Counted from the first letter of the stretch, positions 24,011 through 35,785 are shown. The stretch is 64,000 bases of DNA from Micromonospora tulbaghiae (GCF_900091605.1 NZ_FMCQ01000011.1:1-64000); one strand, 5' to 3'. The notes: generated by a model not told the origin, from the sequence alone. Numbers and translations are program-made.

Positions 24011-24080
24011 CGATCTTGGAGTTGCGGTGGTTCGCGAACCGGACATGTGCGACCTTCGAGGCGCCGCAACTCCAAGATCG
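24011..24080. repeat. Inverted-repeat element, copy B
   Basis: Perfect 17-base arms CGATCTTGGAGTTGCGG (24011-24027) and complement (24064-24080). The interior holds the 12-base palindrome GGTTCGCGAACC (24029-24040) and the TCGCGAACCGG string shared with copy A. It lies in the divergent region between the isomerase and the RTX-like gene, so it is not simply a terminator. The remainder of 23940-24176 is featureless. Confidence 0.82.
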
Positions 24081-24176
24081 GCGCCGAGGGCGGGCCGGGT
24101 TCAACGTTTGCCGCACGTCCGTCCAACGGTCGTCGGTGACGCTTCTCGCACACATCAACCGCAAGGGAGAAGCGTC

Positions 24177-24800
24177 ATGTCACACGGTTACCTCTCCACC
24201 CCCCGTACCGGCGCAGCCTCGGCGGTCGGGGCACTCGTCCTGGCCGTCGCGGGCCTGACCGGCGGCGCCGCCCCGGCGTCCGCGGCCTACATCGTCCCCG
24301 CCGACTGCGGCCCCTACTCCGGCGCGCCGGTGCCGGCCGGATACAGCCCGGAGTACGTGCCGCTGGGCGGGCGCTACGTCAGCAACAACGCCAACGGCCC
24401 GGAGTTCATCATCGGCACGACCGCTCGCGACGTCATCGTCGGAAGCGTCAACGACGACATCATCTGCGGCCTCGCCGGCAACGACGACATCAAGGCCAAC
24501 ACCGGCGACGACATCGTCTACGGCGGGCTGAACGGCGACGACATCTGGGGTGACCTGGGCAACGACAACCTCCACGGCGACGGCGGCGCCGACACCATCC
24601 ACGGTGACCGCTTCATCGGACCCAGCGCCCTGGACGGCAACGACCGCGTGGACGGCGGCAGCAACGACGACCACCTCTTCGGCGACAAGGGCGTGGACAC
24701 CCTGGTCGGCGGCCCCGGCGTGGACGACGGTGACGGTGGCCCGGACGTGGTGGCCGACGACTGCCGGGCCAGCGTCGAGACCGTGACCAACTGCCCGTGA
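24177..24800 (+). CDS. Secreted RTX-like calcium-binding repeat protein
   Basis: A 207-residue precursor with a Sec signal (hydrophobic GALVLAVAGLTGG, cleavage about residue 36-37 after ASA). From residue 80 to 195 there are hemolysin-type repeats: GNDDI, GDDIVYGG, GDDIWGDLGNDNLHGDGGAD, GNDRVDGGSNDDHLFGDKGVD. These bind Ca2+ in parallel beta-roll folds. Unlike classical RTX proteins it carries a Sec signal and no type I secretion genes are nearby. The C-terminal CRASVETVTNC could form a disulfide. GGGAGA lies eight bases before the ATG. Confidence 0.87.
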   Translation: MSHGYLSTPRTGAASAVGALVLAVAGLTGGAAPASAAYIVPADCGPYSGAPVPAGYSPEYVPLGGRYVSNNANGPEFIIGTTARDVIVGSVNDDIICGLAGNDDIKANTGDDIVYGGLNGDDIWGDLGNDNLHGDGGADTIHGDRFIGPSALDGNDRVDGGSNDDHLFGDKGVDTLVGGPGVDDGDGGPDVVADDCRASVETVTNCP

Positions 24801-24909
24801 CCCCGTCGGCACGGCGGTCCGCGGGGCTCGGACAACGGGCCCCGCGCACCGGTGCGCCGTCGCCTGTCGGATCGTCGTCAGGCCCGGTCCGACCGCCACC
24901 GCCTGCGGC

Positions 24910-24915
24910 TAGCGT
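24910..24915 (+). promoter_or_regulatory. Leaderless -10 element of the BTAD regulator gene
   Basis: TAGCGT, eight bases before the GTG at 24924, fits the TANNNT spacing of leaderless actinobacterial promoters. A weak TCCGAC at 24888-24893 stands 16 bases upstream. No Shine-Dalgarno is visible. Confidence 0.4.
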
Positions 24916-24923
24916 GACAGTCC

Positions 24924-27746
24924 GTGGCGGTGGAGTTCCGGGTGCTCGGCGACCTGGACGTCCGGATCGACGGCCGGGCGGTCCGGATCGGTCACGCCCG
25001 CCAACAGTGCGTCCTCGCCGCCCTGCTGGTCGAGCCCAACCGTGTCGTCGCGACCGGACAGCTCATCAGCCGGGTCTGGGGCGACGAGGTGCCGGACGGC
25101 GCCGCCGCCACCCTGCGTGGCTACCTGTCCCGGCTCCGCCAGGCGCTGGCCTGCGCCGACGAGGTCCGCATCGTCCGGCGCCATCCCGGCTACCTGCTCG
25201 CCGTCGACCCGGACCGCGTCGACCTGCACCGCTTCCGCGAACTGACCGAGCAGGCCCGGCGCGCCGGGGACGACGCCACGGCGATCAGCTGCCTCGAGCG
25301 GGCGCTGGGGCTGTGGCGCGGCGAGGCGTTCCACGGGCTGACCACCCCGTGGCTGGTGGCCTACCGGCAGACCCTCGACCGGCAGCGGCTCGCCGCCGCG
25401 CTGGACCGCAACGACATCGCCCTGCGTCGCGGCCGGCACGCCCGTCTTCTCCCCGACGTCCTGGCACTGAGCAGCCGGTACCCGTGGGACGAGCGCCTCG
25501 CGGCGCAGGCGATGCTCGCCCTGTACCGGTGCGGACGGCAGGCCGACGCCCTTGAGCACTTCCACCGGATGCGCCACCGGCTGGCCGCCGAGATCGGCAC
25601 CGACCCCAGCCCGCCGCTGGCGCAGCTCTACCAGCAGATCCTCACCGCCGACGCGGCGATCGCGCCGCCGGACCCTGTGGGAGGCGGCGAACCGACCGCG
25701 ACGGCAACCGGCGGGCCCGGCGCGGCGCGGGATGCGGGCGTGCCCCGGCAGCTACCCGCGTCACCAGGGGTCTTCGCCGGCCGGACCGCCCAGCTCGCGC
25801 GCCTCGACGAACAACTCGCAGACGTCGGACGCCCGGACGGCGCCGGGTCGCCGGTCGTGATCTCGTCCATCGGTGGCGGCGGTGGCGTCGGCAAGACCTG
25901 GCTGGCCCTGCGCTGGGCGCACGCCAACGCCGATCGCTTCCCCGACGGGCAGCTCTACGTCAACCTGCGCGGCTTCGACCCGACCGGCGACCCGGTCGGA
26001 TGGCCGGTGGCGGTGCGCGGCTTCCTCGAAGCGCTCGGTGTCGAACCGGCACGCGTCCCGGCCGATCCGCAGGCCCAGGCGTCGCTGTACCGGACGCTCG
26101 TCGCCGGCCGCCGGCTGCTGGTCGTCCTCGACGACGCCCGCGACGCCGCCACGGTGATCCCGCTGCTGCCCGGCACCCCCACGAGCGCGGTCCTGGTGAC
26201 CAGCCGCCGGCAGCTGGCCGGCCTCGTCGTCACCCACGGCGCGCGACCGCTGCCGCTGGACGTGCTGCCCGACGACGAGGCCCGCGAGCTGATCGTGCGA
26301 CAGGTGGGCGCCGCGCGGGTGGCGGAACAGCCGGACGCCGTCGCCGGCATCGTGCGGTTCTGCGGGGGTCTGCCACTGGCGCTCGGGATCGTGGCGGCCC
26401 GTGCGGCACTCCACCCCGATCTCCCGCTGTCGTCGGTCGCGGCGGAGCTGACCACGGCGGCGAGCCCGCTGGACGCGCTGGCCGGCGACGAGGTGACCAC
26501 GAACCTGCGGGTGGTGCTGTCCCGATCGCTGGCGGCGCTCACGCCGGCCGCGGCGGAGGTGTTCACGCTGCTCGGCCTCGCCCCGGGGCCGGACATCAGC
26601 CGGGCCGCGGCGGCCGGCCTGACCGCCCGTACGCCGGACGAGCTGCGCCGGCCGCTGCGCGAGCTCGTCGACGCGCACCTCGTGCAGGAACACGTCGCGG
26701 GCCGGTACCGCATGCACGACCTGGTCCGGACGTTCGCTGTCGAACGGGCGGCCGGGGACGAGGCCGGTTCCCGGTCCGCGCTGCGCCGGCTGGTCGACCA
26801 CCATCTGCACACCGCGCACGCGGCCGCGCTGCTGCTGTCCCCGCAGCGCGACCCGCTGACCCTCACCCCCGCCGCGCCGGGGGTGACCGTCGAACGGCTC
26901 GACGACCTGGCGGCGGCGCTGGCCTGGTTCACCCGCGAGCACCAGGTGCTCCTCGCGATCATCGAGTACGCCGCCGGCAACGGCCTCGACGCCGCGGCCG
27001 GGCAGCTCTCGTGGACCCTGGCCACGTACTTCGACAGGCAGGGCCACTGGCACGACTGGGCCGCGGTGGCCCGCCGAGCGGTCGAGGCGACCGGGCGCTC
27101 GGGTGACCGCCCGGCGCAGGCCCAGGCGCACCGGCTCCTGGCCGGGGCCTGCTCCAACCTGGGCCGGTACGCCGAGGCGCAGCGCAACCTGCTCGCCGCG
27201 CTGGACCTGTTCGCCGCGCTGAGCGACGACGAGGGGCGGGCGCACACCCACTTCGACCTCAGCATGCTCCACGACCGGCAGCGGCAACCCCGCGAGGCGC
27301 TGCCGCACGCCCGGCGGAGCCTCGCCCTCTACGAACGGGTCGGGAGCCCGCTCAAGCAGGCGGTCGCGCTCAACGCGATCGGCTGGTACCACTCGCAGCT
27401 CGGCGAGCACCACGACGCGATCACGTTCTGCCGCCGCGCGCTCGCCCTCTCCGAGCAGGCCGGGAGCGCGTACGGGCAGGCGAACACGTGGGACAGCATC
27501 GGCTTCGCCCACCACCACCTGGGCGAGTACGCGCAGGCGGTCGAGTGTTTCCAGCAGTCCCTCACCCTGTTCGCCGAGATCGGCGACCGGCATGCCGAGG
27601 GCATCGTGCTGGACCACCTCGGCGACACGTGGGCCGCGGCCGGGCGAACGGACGCGGCCCGGGACGCCTGGCGGCGGTCACTCGCGCTGTACGAGGAACT
27701 CGGTCACGCCGACGCCGAGGCGGTACGGCGCAAACTTCACCGGTGA
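24924..27746 (+). CDS. AfsR/SARP-type BTAD-NB-ARC-TPR transcriptional regulator
   Basis: A 940-residue multidomain regulator. The N-terminal OmpR-type winged helix (about 1-95; RQQCVLAALLVEPNRVV, LISRVWGDEV) is followed by a bacterial transcriptional-activation domain (about 98-245; DLHRFRELTEQARR, ALGLWRGEAF). An NB-ARC ATPase has the P-loop GGGGGVGKTWLALRW near 317 and RYRMHDLVRTFA near 595, and TPR-like repeats fill about 700-940. AfsR-type proteins integrate signals and activate secondary metabolism or adjacent genes. No biosynthetic cluster is adjacent; the convergent neighbour treZ ends only five bases away. Confidence 0.92.
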   Translation: MAVEFRVLGDLDVRIDGRAVRIGHARQQCVLAALLVEPNRVVATGQLISRVWGDEVPDGAAATLRGYLSRLRQALACADEVRIVRRHPGYLLAVDPDRVDLHRFRELTEQARRAGDDATAISCLERALGLWRGEAFHGLTTPWLVAYRQTLDRQRLAAALDRNDIALRRGRHARLLPDVLALSSRYPWDERLAAQAMLALYRCGRQADALEHFHRMRHRLAAEIGTDPSPPLAQLYQQILTADAAIAPPDPVGGGEPTATATGGPGAARDAGVPRQLPASPGVFAGRTAQLARLDEQLADVGRPDGAGSPVVISSIGGGGGVGKTWLALRWAHANADRFPDGQLYVNLRGFDPTGDPVGWPVAVRGFLEALGVEPARVPADPQAQASLYRTLVAGRRLLVVLDDARDAATVIPLLPGTPTSAVLVTSRRQLAGLVVTHGARPLPLDVLPDDEARELIVRQVGAARVAEQPDAVAGIVRFCGGLPLALGIVAARAALHPDLPLSSVAAELTTAASPLDALAGDEVTTNLRVVLSRSLAALTPAAAEVFTLLGLAPGPDISRAAAAGLTARTPDELRRPLRELVDAHLVQEHVAGRYRMHDLVRTFAVERAAGDEAGSRSALRRLVDHHLHTAHAAALLLSPQRDPLTLTPAAPGVTVERLDDLAAALAWFTREHQVLLAIIEYAAGNGLDAAAGQLSWTLATYFDRQGHWHDWAAVARRAVEATGRSGDRPAQAQAHRLLAGACSNLGRYAEAQRNLLAALDLFAALSDDEGRAHTHFDLSMLHDRQRQPREALPHARRSLALYERVGSPLKQAVALNAIGWYHSQLGEHHDAITFCRRALALSEQAGSAYGQANTWDSIGFAHHHLGEYAQAVECFQQSLTLFAEIGDRHAEGIVLDHLGDTWAAAGRTDAARDAWRRSLALYEELGHADAEAVRRKLHR

Positions 27747-27751
27747 GACGG

Positions 27752-29485
27752 TCAGAGCGCCACGATCGCGGCGCTCTCCGGCGGCAGCTCGATGCCGTCG
27801 CGCATGACGGTGACGCCTTCGGACGTGGCGAGCAGCACGCGGCGCACCACCCCGGGCAGGTTGATCCGCTGCGCCCGGCCGGCCAGGTTCGCCACCACGA
27901 GCGTGTCGCCGCGCCGCATCACCAGGAACCGGTCGCCATGGCGTACGTCGACCCGGTCCAGCCGGGGGTCGGACAGGTCGGCCCGGGAGCGGCGCAGCGC
28001 GATCAGCCGCCGGTACAGGTCGTACGTCTCGCGGTGCTCCGGCTTGTCCAGCTCGGCCCAGTCGAGCCGGGACCGCAGGAACGTCTGCGGGTCCTGCGGA
28101 TCGGGCACGTCTTCGGTGGCCCAGCCGTGGGTGGCGAACTCCCGCCTGCGGCCGGTGGCGACGGCCGTCGCCAGTTCCGGCTCCGGGTGGCTGGTGAAGA
28201 ACTGCCACGGCGTGGAGGCCGCCCACTCCTCCCCCATGAACAGCATCGGCGTGAACGGCGCGGTCATCAGCAGTGTCGCGCCGACGCGCAGCAGCCCGGG
28301 CGACAGCGCGGCGGAGATCCGGTCGCCGGTGGCCCGGTTGCCGATCTGGTCGTGGTTCTGCAGGTACGCCACGAAACGGTGGCCGGGCGTGCGCTGCCGG
28401 TCGACCGGACGGCCGTGGCTGCGGCCCCGGAAACTGGACCAGGTGCCGGCGTGGAAGAACCCGCCGGTCAGCACGTCGGTGAGGCATTCGAGGGAGCCGA
28501 AGTCGCCGTAGTAGCCCTGCCGCTCCCCGGTGAGCAGTGTGTGCAGCGCGTGGTGGGCGTCGTCGTTCCACTGGGCGTGCAGGCCGTACCCGCCCAACTC
28601 GCGGGGCGTGATCAGGCGCGGGTCGTTGAGGTCGCTCTCGGCGATCAGCGACAGTGGCCGCCCGAGGTGCGTCGACAGCGCCTCCACCTCGGCGGCGACC
28701 TCCTCCAGCCAGTGCACGGCCCGGCCGTCGGGCATGGCGTGCACGGCGTCCAGCCGCAGCCCGTCGACGTGGTAGTCGCGCAGCCAGGTCAGCACGCTGT
28801 CGGCGATGTAGCGGCGTACCCCGTCGGAGTGCGGGCCGTCCAGGTTGACGGTGCGGCCCCAGGTGTTGCTCTGCTCGGTGAGGTACGGCGCGAACCGCGG
28901 CGCGTAGGCCCCGGAGGGCCCGAAATGGTTGTAGACGACGTCGAGGATCACCCCCAGGCCCTTGGCGTGGGCGGCGTCGACGAACCGTTTCAGGCCGTCC
29001 GGGCCGCCGTACGGCTCGTGCGGGGCGTACCAGCAGACGCCGTCGTAGCCCCAGTTGTGCTCGCCGTTGAACGCGTTGACGGGCAGCAGCTCGACCATGT
29101 CGACGCCGAGGTCGACCAGGTGGTCGAGCTTGGCGATCGCCGCGTCGAACGTGCCTTCCGGGGTGAAGGTGCCGATGTGCAGCTCGTACAGCACGCTGCC
29201 GGGCAGCTGCCGGCCGGTCCAGGCGGCGTCGGTCCAGCCGAACGCCGCGTGGTCGTAGAGCCGGCTGGGGCCGTGCACCCCGGCCGGCTGCCAGGCCGAG
29301 CGGGGGTCGGGCAGCGCCTGGGCGTCGTCGTCGAGCAGGAACGCGTAGTCGGTGCCCGGCCCGGTGCCGGGCACCTCGACCCGCCACCAGCCGTCCGGCC
29401 CCTGACGCATCGCGTGGTCGGCGACGCCGGGCAGGCGCAGCCGCACCCGGGCGGCCTCGGGCGCCCACACCGTGAACTCGGTCAT
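27752..29485 (-). CDS. treZ: Malto-oligosyltrehalose trehalohydrolase
   Basis: A 577-residue GH13 enzyme that cuts trehalose from maltooligosyl trehalose. An N-terminal E-set/CBM48-like domain (TEFTVWAPEAARVRLRL) precedes the barrel; catalytic residues are Asp in LRLDAVHAM, Glu in LIAESDLNDP and Asp in LQNHDQIGNR. The characteristic ETYDLYRRLIALRR and C-terminal beta domain are present. It is the last gene of treX-treY-treZ; its start overlaps the treY stop by four bases (ATGA). Confidence 0.95.
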   Translation of the reverse strand: MTEFTVWAPEAARVRLRLPGVADHAMRQGPDGWWRVEVPGTGPGTDYAFLLDDDAQALPDPRSAWQPAGVHGPSRLYDHAAFGWTDAAWTGRQLPGSVLYELHIGTFTPEGTFDAAIAKLDHLVDLGVDMVELLPVNAFNGEHNWGYDGVCWYAPHEPYGGPDGLKRFVDAAHAKGLGVILDVVYNHFGPSGAYAPRFAPYLTEQSNTWGRTVNLDGPHSDGVRRYIADSVLTWLRDYHVDGLRLDAVHAMPDGRAVHWLEEVAAEVEALSTHLGRPLSLIAESDLNDPRLITPRELGGYGLHAQWNDDAHHALHTLLTGERQGYYGDFGSLECLTDVLTGGFFHAGTWSSFRGRSHGRPVDRQRTPGHRFVAYLQNHDQIGNRATGDRISAALSPGLLRVGATLLMTAPFTPMLFMGEEWAASTPWQFFTSHPEPELATAVATGRRREFATHGWATEDVPDPQDPQTFLRSRLDWAELDKPEHRETYDLYRRLIALRRSRADLSDPRLDRVDVRHGDRFLVMRRGDTLVVANLAGRAQRINLPGVVRRVLLATSEGVTVMRDGIELPPESAAIVAL

Positions 29486-31782
29486 GCGGCGGCCTCCACA
29501 GAGTCGGTGGGTGCGAGGAGGGCGACGGGATAGGTGCTCAGCAGATCATCGAGGAGCAGCTCAGAACCACTGTAGACCCGCCCGGTGAACAAGTCGGTGC
29601 ACTGATGAACGGGAAGTGACACGGTCGTGTCCCGCCAGCCGCCGGAGCGGGCCAGCCGCAGCGGCAGCCGGGTCGCCACCGCGACCGCGCCACCCCGGTC
29701 GAAGGCCACCGCGTGCGCGGCGGCCGGGCCGCGCGCCGGCACCGGCCGGTAGCCGCCGAACAGGTCCGGGCGGTCGCGGCGCAACCGCAGCGTCCGTGAC
29801 ACCACGAGCAGCTTGGCCGCCCCGTCGCCGGCCACCGCGGGCCGCCAGCCGGCGTCGAGCCGGGCCAGCACGTCCCGGCGTACGGCGAAGTCGACGGGCC
29901 GCCGGTTGTCCGGGTCGACGAGCGAGTTCTCCCACAGCTCGGTGCCCTGGTAGACGTCGGGCACACCGGGCATGGCGAGCTGCACCAGCTTCTGCCCGAG
30001 CGCGTTCGACCAGCCGGGCGGGGTGATCTCGGCGGCGAACGCGGTGATCTGCGCGTGCAGTTCCGGGTCGTCGTACATCCGGTCGACCAGGGCGTGCATC
30101 TCGTGCTCGAAGGCCGGGTCCGGGTCGGCCCAGCTGGTGGTGACCGACGCCTCCCGGGCGGCCTTCTCGGCGTACCCGTGCAGTCGTTCCCGTTCGATCG
30201 GCCACGCCCCGACGGCGGTCTGCCAGAGCAGGTGGGCCAGCGCGGGGTCGGCCAGTGGCGCGCGCGACATCCAGTCGGCGACCCGCTCGGCCCAGCGGCC
30301 GGGCAGCTCGGACAGCACCGCGAGGCGGGCGCGGACGTCCTCGCCGCGCTTGGTGTCGTGGGTGGACAGCGCGGTCATGCTCGCCGGCCAGCGCACGTGC
30401 CGGCTGGCGGCGAACCGGTGCAGTTCGGCCGGGGGCACGCCGAAGTGGGCCGGGCTGCCGCCGACCTCGTTGAGGGCGACGAACCGGCTCCACCGGTAGT
30501 ACGCGGTGTCCTCCACGCCCTTGGCCATCACCGCGCCGGTGAACTGCGGGAACCGGGCGGCCAGCTCGTGGCCGGGGTCGCGCAGCCGGGCGGTGACCGC
30601 GTCCAGCACGCCGGTCAGGTCGGGTCGGCGGCGGCCGGCCTCGCTGCGGGCGGCGGCCAGGTGCCGGGCGCCCTCGGGCGGGTAGCCGCGGTAGACCGGG
30701 AAACAGGCGGCCAGCTCGGCCAGAGCGGCCCGGACCTGCTCGCCCGGCAGCTCCGGCACGAGCGCGGCCAGCCGGGTCAGCTCGGCGGCGAGCAGCCGGG
30801 TGGCGGCCTCCAGCTTGGTGGCGTGCGTCAGGTCCGGCCAGGAGGTGTGCCGCCCGGTCAGCCGGCCGTCGAGCGTGGTGAACTCCGGTTCGGCGTCCGG
30901 GTCGACGAACAGCCCGGACACGGCGGCCAGCGCGTCGTAGCCGGTGGTGCCGTCGACCGGCCAGTCCGGCAGGTCCTCGCCGTACTCCAGGATCTTCTCC
31001 ACCACCAGCCAACGCTCCGGGGCGGCGGCGCGCAACCGGGCCAGGTAGCCGGCCGGGTCGCGCAGCCCGTCCGGGTGGTCGACGCGGATGCCGTCGACCT
31101 CCCCGGCGTCGACCCAGCGCAGGACCTCCGCGTGGGTGGCGTCGAACACCTCCGGGTCCTCCACCCGCAGGCCGGCCAGGTCGGACACGGCGAAGAACCG
31201 GCGGTACGTCAGCTCGGCGTCGCCGCGCCGCCAGTTCACCAGCTCGTAGTGCTGCCGGTCGTGCACCTGGCGGGGCGTCCCGTCGCCGGTGCCGTCGGCG
31301 ACCGGGAAGCGGTGCTCGTGGTAGCGCAGCTCCCCGTCGACGAGCTTCAGGTCGTCGAGCGCGTCGGCGGTGTCGGCGAGCACCGGCAGCAGCAGCCGCC
31401 CGCGGTCCCAGTCGATGTCGAACCAGCGCGCGTACGCCGAGTCGCGTCCCCGCCGCAGCACGTCCCACCAGGCCGGGTTGGCCTCGGGCCGGGCCACCCC
31501 GGCGTGGTTGGGCACGATGTCCACGACCAGGCCCAGCCCGGCCGCGCGCAACGCCCGGACCAGCCGCGCCCGGGCGGCCTCGCCGCCGAGCTGCGGGTTG
31601 ACCGCACGGTGGTCGGCCACGTCGTAGCCGTGCGTGGAGCCGGGGGTGGCGGTGAGCAGGGGCGCGGTGTAGAGGTGGGTGACGCCGAGCGCGGCGAGGT
31701 AGCCCGCCAGCTCGGCCGTGGCGTCCAGGTCGAAGCCGGGCCGCACCTGGACCCGGTAGGTCGAGCGGGGGGTGTCGGGCAT
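29482..31782 (-). CDS. treY: Malto-oligosyltrehalose synthase
   Basis: A 766-residue GH13 intramolecular transglucosylase that converts the reducing end of maltodextrin to a trehalose unit. Family-specific N-terminus RSTYRVQVRPGFDLDATAEL, followed by HGYDVADHRAVNP; catalytic Asp in GIRVDHPDGL, Glu in VEKILEYGEDLP and Asp in LSTHDTKRGEDVRARL. Size is as usual for TreY. It starts three bases after the treX stop and overlaps treZ, so all three should be on one transcript. Confidence 0.95.
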   Translation of the reverse strand: MPDTPRSTYRVQVRPGFDLDATAELAGYLAALGVTHLYTAPLLTATPGSTHGYDVADHRAVNPQLGGEAARARLVRALRAAGLGLVVDIVPNHAGVARPEANPAWWDVLRRGRDSAYARWFDIDWDRGRLLLPVLADTADALDDLKLVDGELRYHEHRFPVADGTGDGTPRQVHDRQHYELVNWRRGDAELTYRRFFAVSDLAGLRVEDPEVFDATHAEVLRWVDAGEVDGIRVDHPDGLRDPAGYLARLRAAAPERWLVVEKILEYGEDLPDWPVDGTTGYDALAAVSGLFVDPDAEPEFTTLDGRLTGRHTSWPDLTHATKLEAATRLLAAELTRLAALVPELPGEQVRAALAELAACFPVYRGYPPEGARHLAAARSEAGRRRPDLTGVLDAVTARLRDPGHELAARFPQFTGAVMAKGVEDTAYYRWSRFVALNEVGGSPAHFGVPPAELHRFAASRHVRWPASMTALSTHDTKRGEDVRARLAVLSELPGRWAERVADWMSRAPLADPALAHLLWQTAVGAWPIERERLHGYAEKAAREASVTTSWADPDPAFEHEMHALVDRMYDDPELHAQITAFAAEITPPGWSNALGQKLVQLAMPGVPDVYQGTELWENSLVDPDNRRPVDFAVRRDVLARLDAGWRPAVAGDGAAKLLVVSRTLRLRRDRPDLFGGYRPVPARGPAAAHAVAFDRGGAVAVATRLPLRLARSGGWRDTTVSLPVHQCTDLFTGRVYSGSELLLDDLLSTYPVALLAPTDSVEAAA

Positions 31783-31785
31783 GGC

Positions 31786-33906
<2,121 letters not shown>

Positions 33907-34221
33907 GTCGCTCCTTCGGCCCATGATCGTGAGCGCACCGGACAGGGGGCACCGCCGATGCGCACGCCGGTGATGCCCAGTCGTACCCCCCGTCAATCCA
34001 CCCGTTCGGACCGTAACCGAATCCGCCCTCCTGAGGCCGGGCAGACGTTCGGGTGTCATCCGTCACGATCGTCCTTTTGGAGATGCGGACCGGCGGCAGA
34101 TGGACTTTCCTGGATCCGGACCCACGCGCGCGGGCCCGCCCGGCCGTTCGGCCACCCCTCACCACCGCTCGTCGCCGCCACCGATGCCGGCGTGCCTCAC
34201 CATGCATGGACGGAGATCGAC
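33907..34221. other. Divergent intergenic region between treX and the GT4 gene
   Basis: About 315 bases. The only promoter-like item is a minus-strand TTGACG (complement near 33996) without a convincing -10. No stress-type GTTT/GGGWA pair with normal spacing was found for either gene. A Shine-Dalgarno GGAGA lies before the GTG at 34222. Nothing else seen. Confidence 0.4.
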
Positions 34222-35619
34222 GTGACCACTCTGCGGGTCGGCGCTCAGCCCGCCACCGCGACGGACCGGCTCCACCGGCCCACCCTCACCTCCCGCCCGG
34301 CCCCGCCGTCGCCGGCCGGGGCGGGGCCCCGGACCCGGCGCATCCTGATGCTGTCGTGGGAGTACCCGCCGGTGCTCGTCGGTGGCCTCGGCCGCCACGT
34401 CCACGCGCTCTCCGTCGCACTCGCCGCCGCCGGGCACGAGGTCACGGTCGTCACCCGCCACGCCGAGGGCGCCCCGCTGGAGGAGTACGCCGACGGCGTC
34501 CGCATCGTCCGCGCCGCCGAGGACCCCGTCACGTTCCCCCTCGCCACCGGCTCGCTGCTGGCCTGGACCATGGCCTTCAACCACACCCTCACCCGAGCCG
34601 CGCTACGCGCCACCGAATCCGGCGCCTACGACGTCGTCCACGCCCACGACTGGCTCGTCGCGCACACCGCGATGACGCTGCGCGAGCACCTGGACGTACC
34701 GCTGGTCACCACCATCCACGCCACCGAAGCCGGCCGGCACCAGGGCTGGCTGCCCGAGGAGATGAACCGCACCATCCACGGCGTCGAGCACTGGCTGGCC
34801 GGCGAGTCCGGCCGGGTGATCGTCTGCTCCGGCTACATGCGCGACGAGGTGGGCGCGCTGTTCGGCGTGGACGCGGCGCGCGTGGACGTGGTTGCCAACG
34901 GCGTCGACCCGCACCGCTGGCGGGTGCCCGCCTCGGCGGTCGCCGCCGCCCGGGCCCGGTTCGCCGCCGACGGTCCGCTGATCACGTTCGCCGGCCGCCT
35001 GGTGTACGAGAAGGGTGTGCAGCACCTGCTGGCCGGGCTGCCCCGGCTGCGCGAGCGGCACCCCGGGCTGCGCGCGGTGATCGTCGGCGACGGGCCGTAC
35101 AAGGCGGACCTGGAGGCCGAGGTGCACCGCCTCGGGCTGGGCTCGACTGTCAGCATGCCCGGGTTCCTCGGCGGCACCGATTTGCCCGCCGTGATGGCCG
35201 CCTCGGACTGCTTCGCGGTGCCGAGCATCTACGAGCCGTTCGGCATGGTGGCGCTGGAGGGGGCAGCCGCGGGCGCGCCGCTCGCAGTGGCCCGTACCGG
35301 CGGGCTGGCCGAGATCGTCGAGCCGGGCGTCACCGGGATGACGTTCGCCCCGCACGACCCGGACGGGCTGGCCGAGGCGGTGCACACGCTGCTGTCCGAC
35401 CGGGACCGGGCACGTGCGCTCGCCCGGCGGGCCCGCGCCATGGTGCACGACAGGTACGGGTGGGCCGCCATCGCGTCCCGCACCGCCGCCGCGTACGCCG
35501 CCGCCGTCGCCGGTGACCCGGCGTTCACCGCCGCCCGCGCCAAGCACCGCATGGAACACGGCCGAGCCACCCCGCGAGTCCCCGAGGGCAACCTCCTGAC
35601 CGCCGCTGGCCTCCGCTAG
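34222..35619 (+). CDS. Rv3032-like GT4 alpha-glucan glycosyltransferase
   Basis: A 465-residue GT-B enzyme. After a variable N-terminal 40 residues it shows LMLSWEYPPVLVGGLGRHVH (about 42-61), VHAHDWLVAHTAMTLRE, FAGRLVYEKGVQHLL in the donor domain and the motif PSIYEPFGMVALEGAAAG with its conserved E-x7-E. The opening closely resembles mycobacterial Rv3032, an alpha-1,4-glucosyltransferase of methylglucose lipopolysaccharide and glycogen synthesis. Located divergent from treXYZ and sharing the window with gpgS, it probably elongates an alpha-glucan. GTG start at 34222 with GGAGA upstream. Confidence 0.85.
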   Translation: MTTLRVGAQPATATDRLHRPTLTSRPAPPSPAGAGPRTRRILMLSWEYPPVLVGGLGRHVHALSVALAAAGHEVTVVTRHAEGAPLEEYADGVRIVRAAEDPVTFPLATGSLLAWTMAFNHTLTRAALRATESGAYDVVHAHDWLVAHTAMTLREHLDVPLVTTIHATEAGRHQGWLPEEMNRTIHGVEHWLAGESGRVIVCSGYMRDEVGALFGVDAARVDVVANGVDPHRWRVPASAVAAARARFAADGPLITFAGRLVYEKGVQHLLAGLPRLRERHPGLRAVIVGDGPYKADLEAEVHRLGLGSTVSMPGFLGGTDLPAVMAASDCFAVPSIYEPFGMVALEGAAAGAPLAVARTGGLAEIVEPGVTGMTFAPHDPDGLAEAVHTLLSDRDRARALARRARAMVHDRYGWAAIASRTAAAYAAAVAGDPAFTAARAKHRMEHGRATPRVPEGNLLTAAGLR

Positions 35620-35653
35620 CCCTCCCCCACCCCCCGCCCCCGCCTCTCCCCCG

Positions 35654-35722
35654 CGATCTTGCACTTGGCGCCCGCAGGCGGACCGCAATGCCCGAAATGC
35701 CGGGGCACTGAATGCAAGATCA
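35654..35722. repeat. Inverted-repeat element, copy C
   Basis: Arms GATCTTGCA (35655-35663) and TGCAAGATC (35713-35721), extended imperfectly by CCCG and CGGG outside. The 67-base span between outer GATC motifs equals that of copy A, and the left arm CGATCTTGCACTTGG is identical to copy A. The right arm has diverged. It lies between convergent genes. Confidence 0.7.
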
Positions 35723-35724
35723 AC

Positions 35725-35756
35725 GGGAGCTGGGGAGGGCGGGAGCTGGGGAGGGC
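35725..35756. repeat. Perfect 16-base tandem duplication
   Basis: GGGAGCTGGGGAGGGC occurs twice head to tail directly after inverted-repeat copy C, followed by a partial third unit GGGAGCG. It is probably a replication-slippage product. Confidence 0.85.
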
Positions 35757-35785
35757 GGGAGCGAAGGGCGGGACGCCTGGACGGG

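Noticed and set aside
24924..27746. AfsR-like regulator as marker of a biosynthetic gene cluster
   Set aside because: No PKS, NRPS, terpene, RiPP or tailoring genes adjacent on either side within the window.
33990..34005. TTGACG as a -35 for treX
   Set aside because: No acceptable -10 at 16-18 bases.
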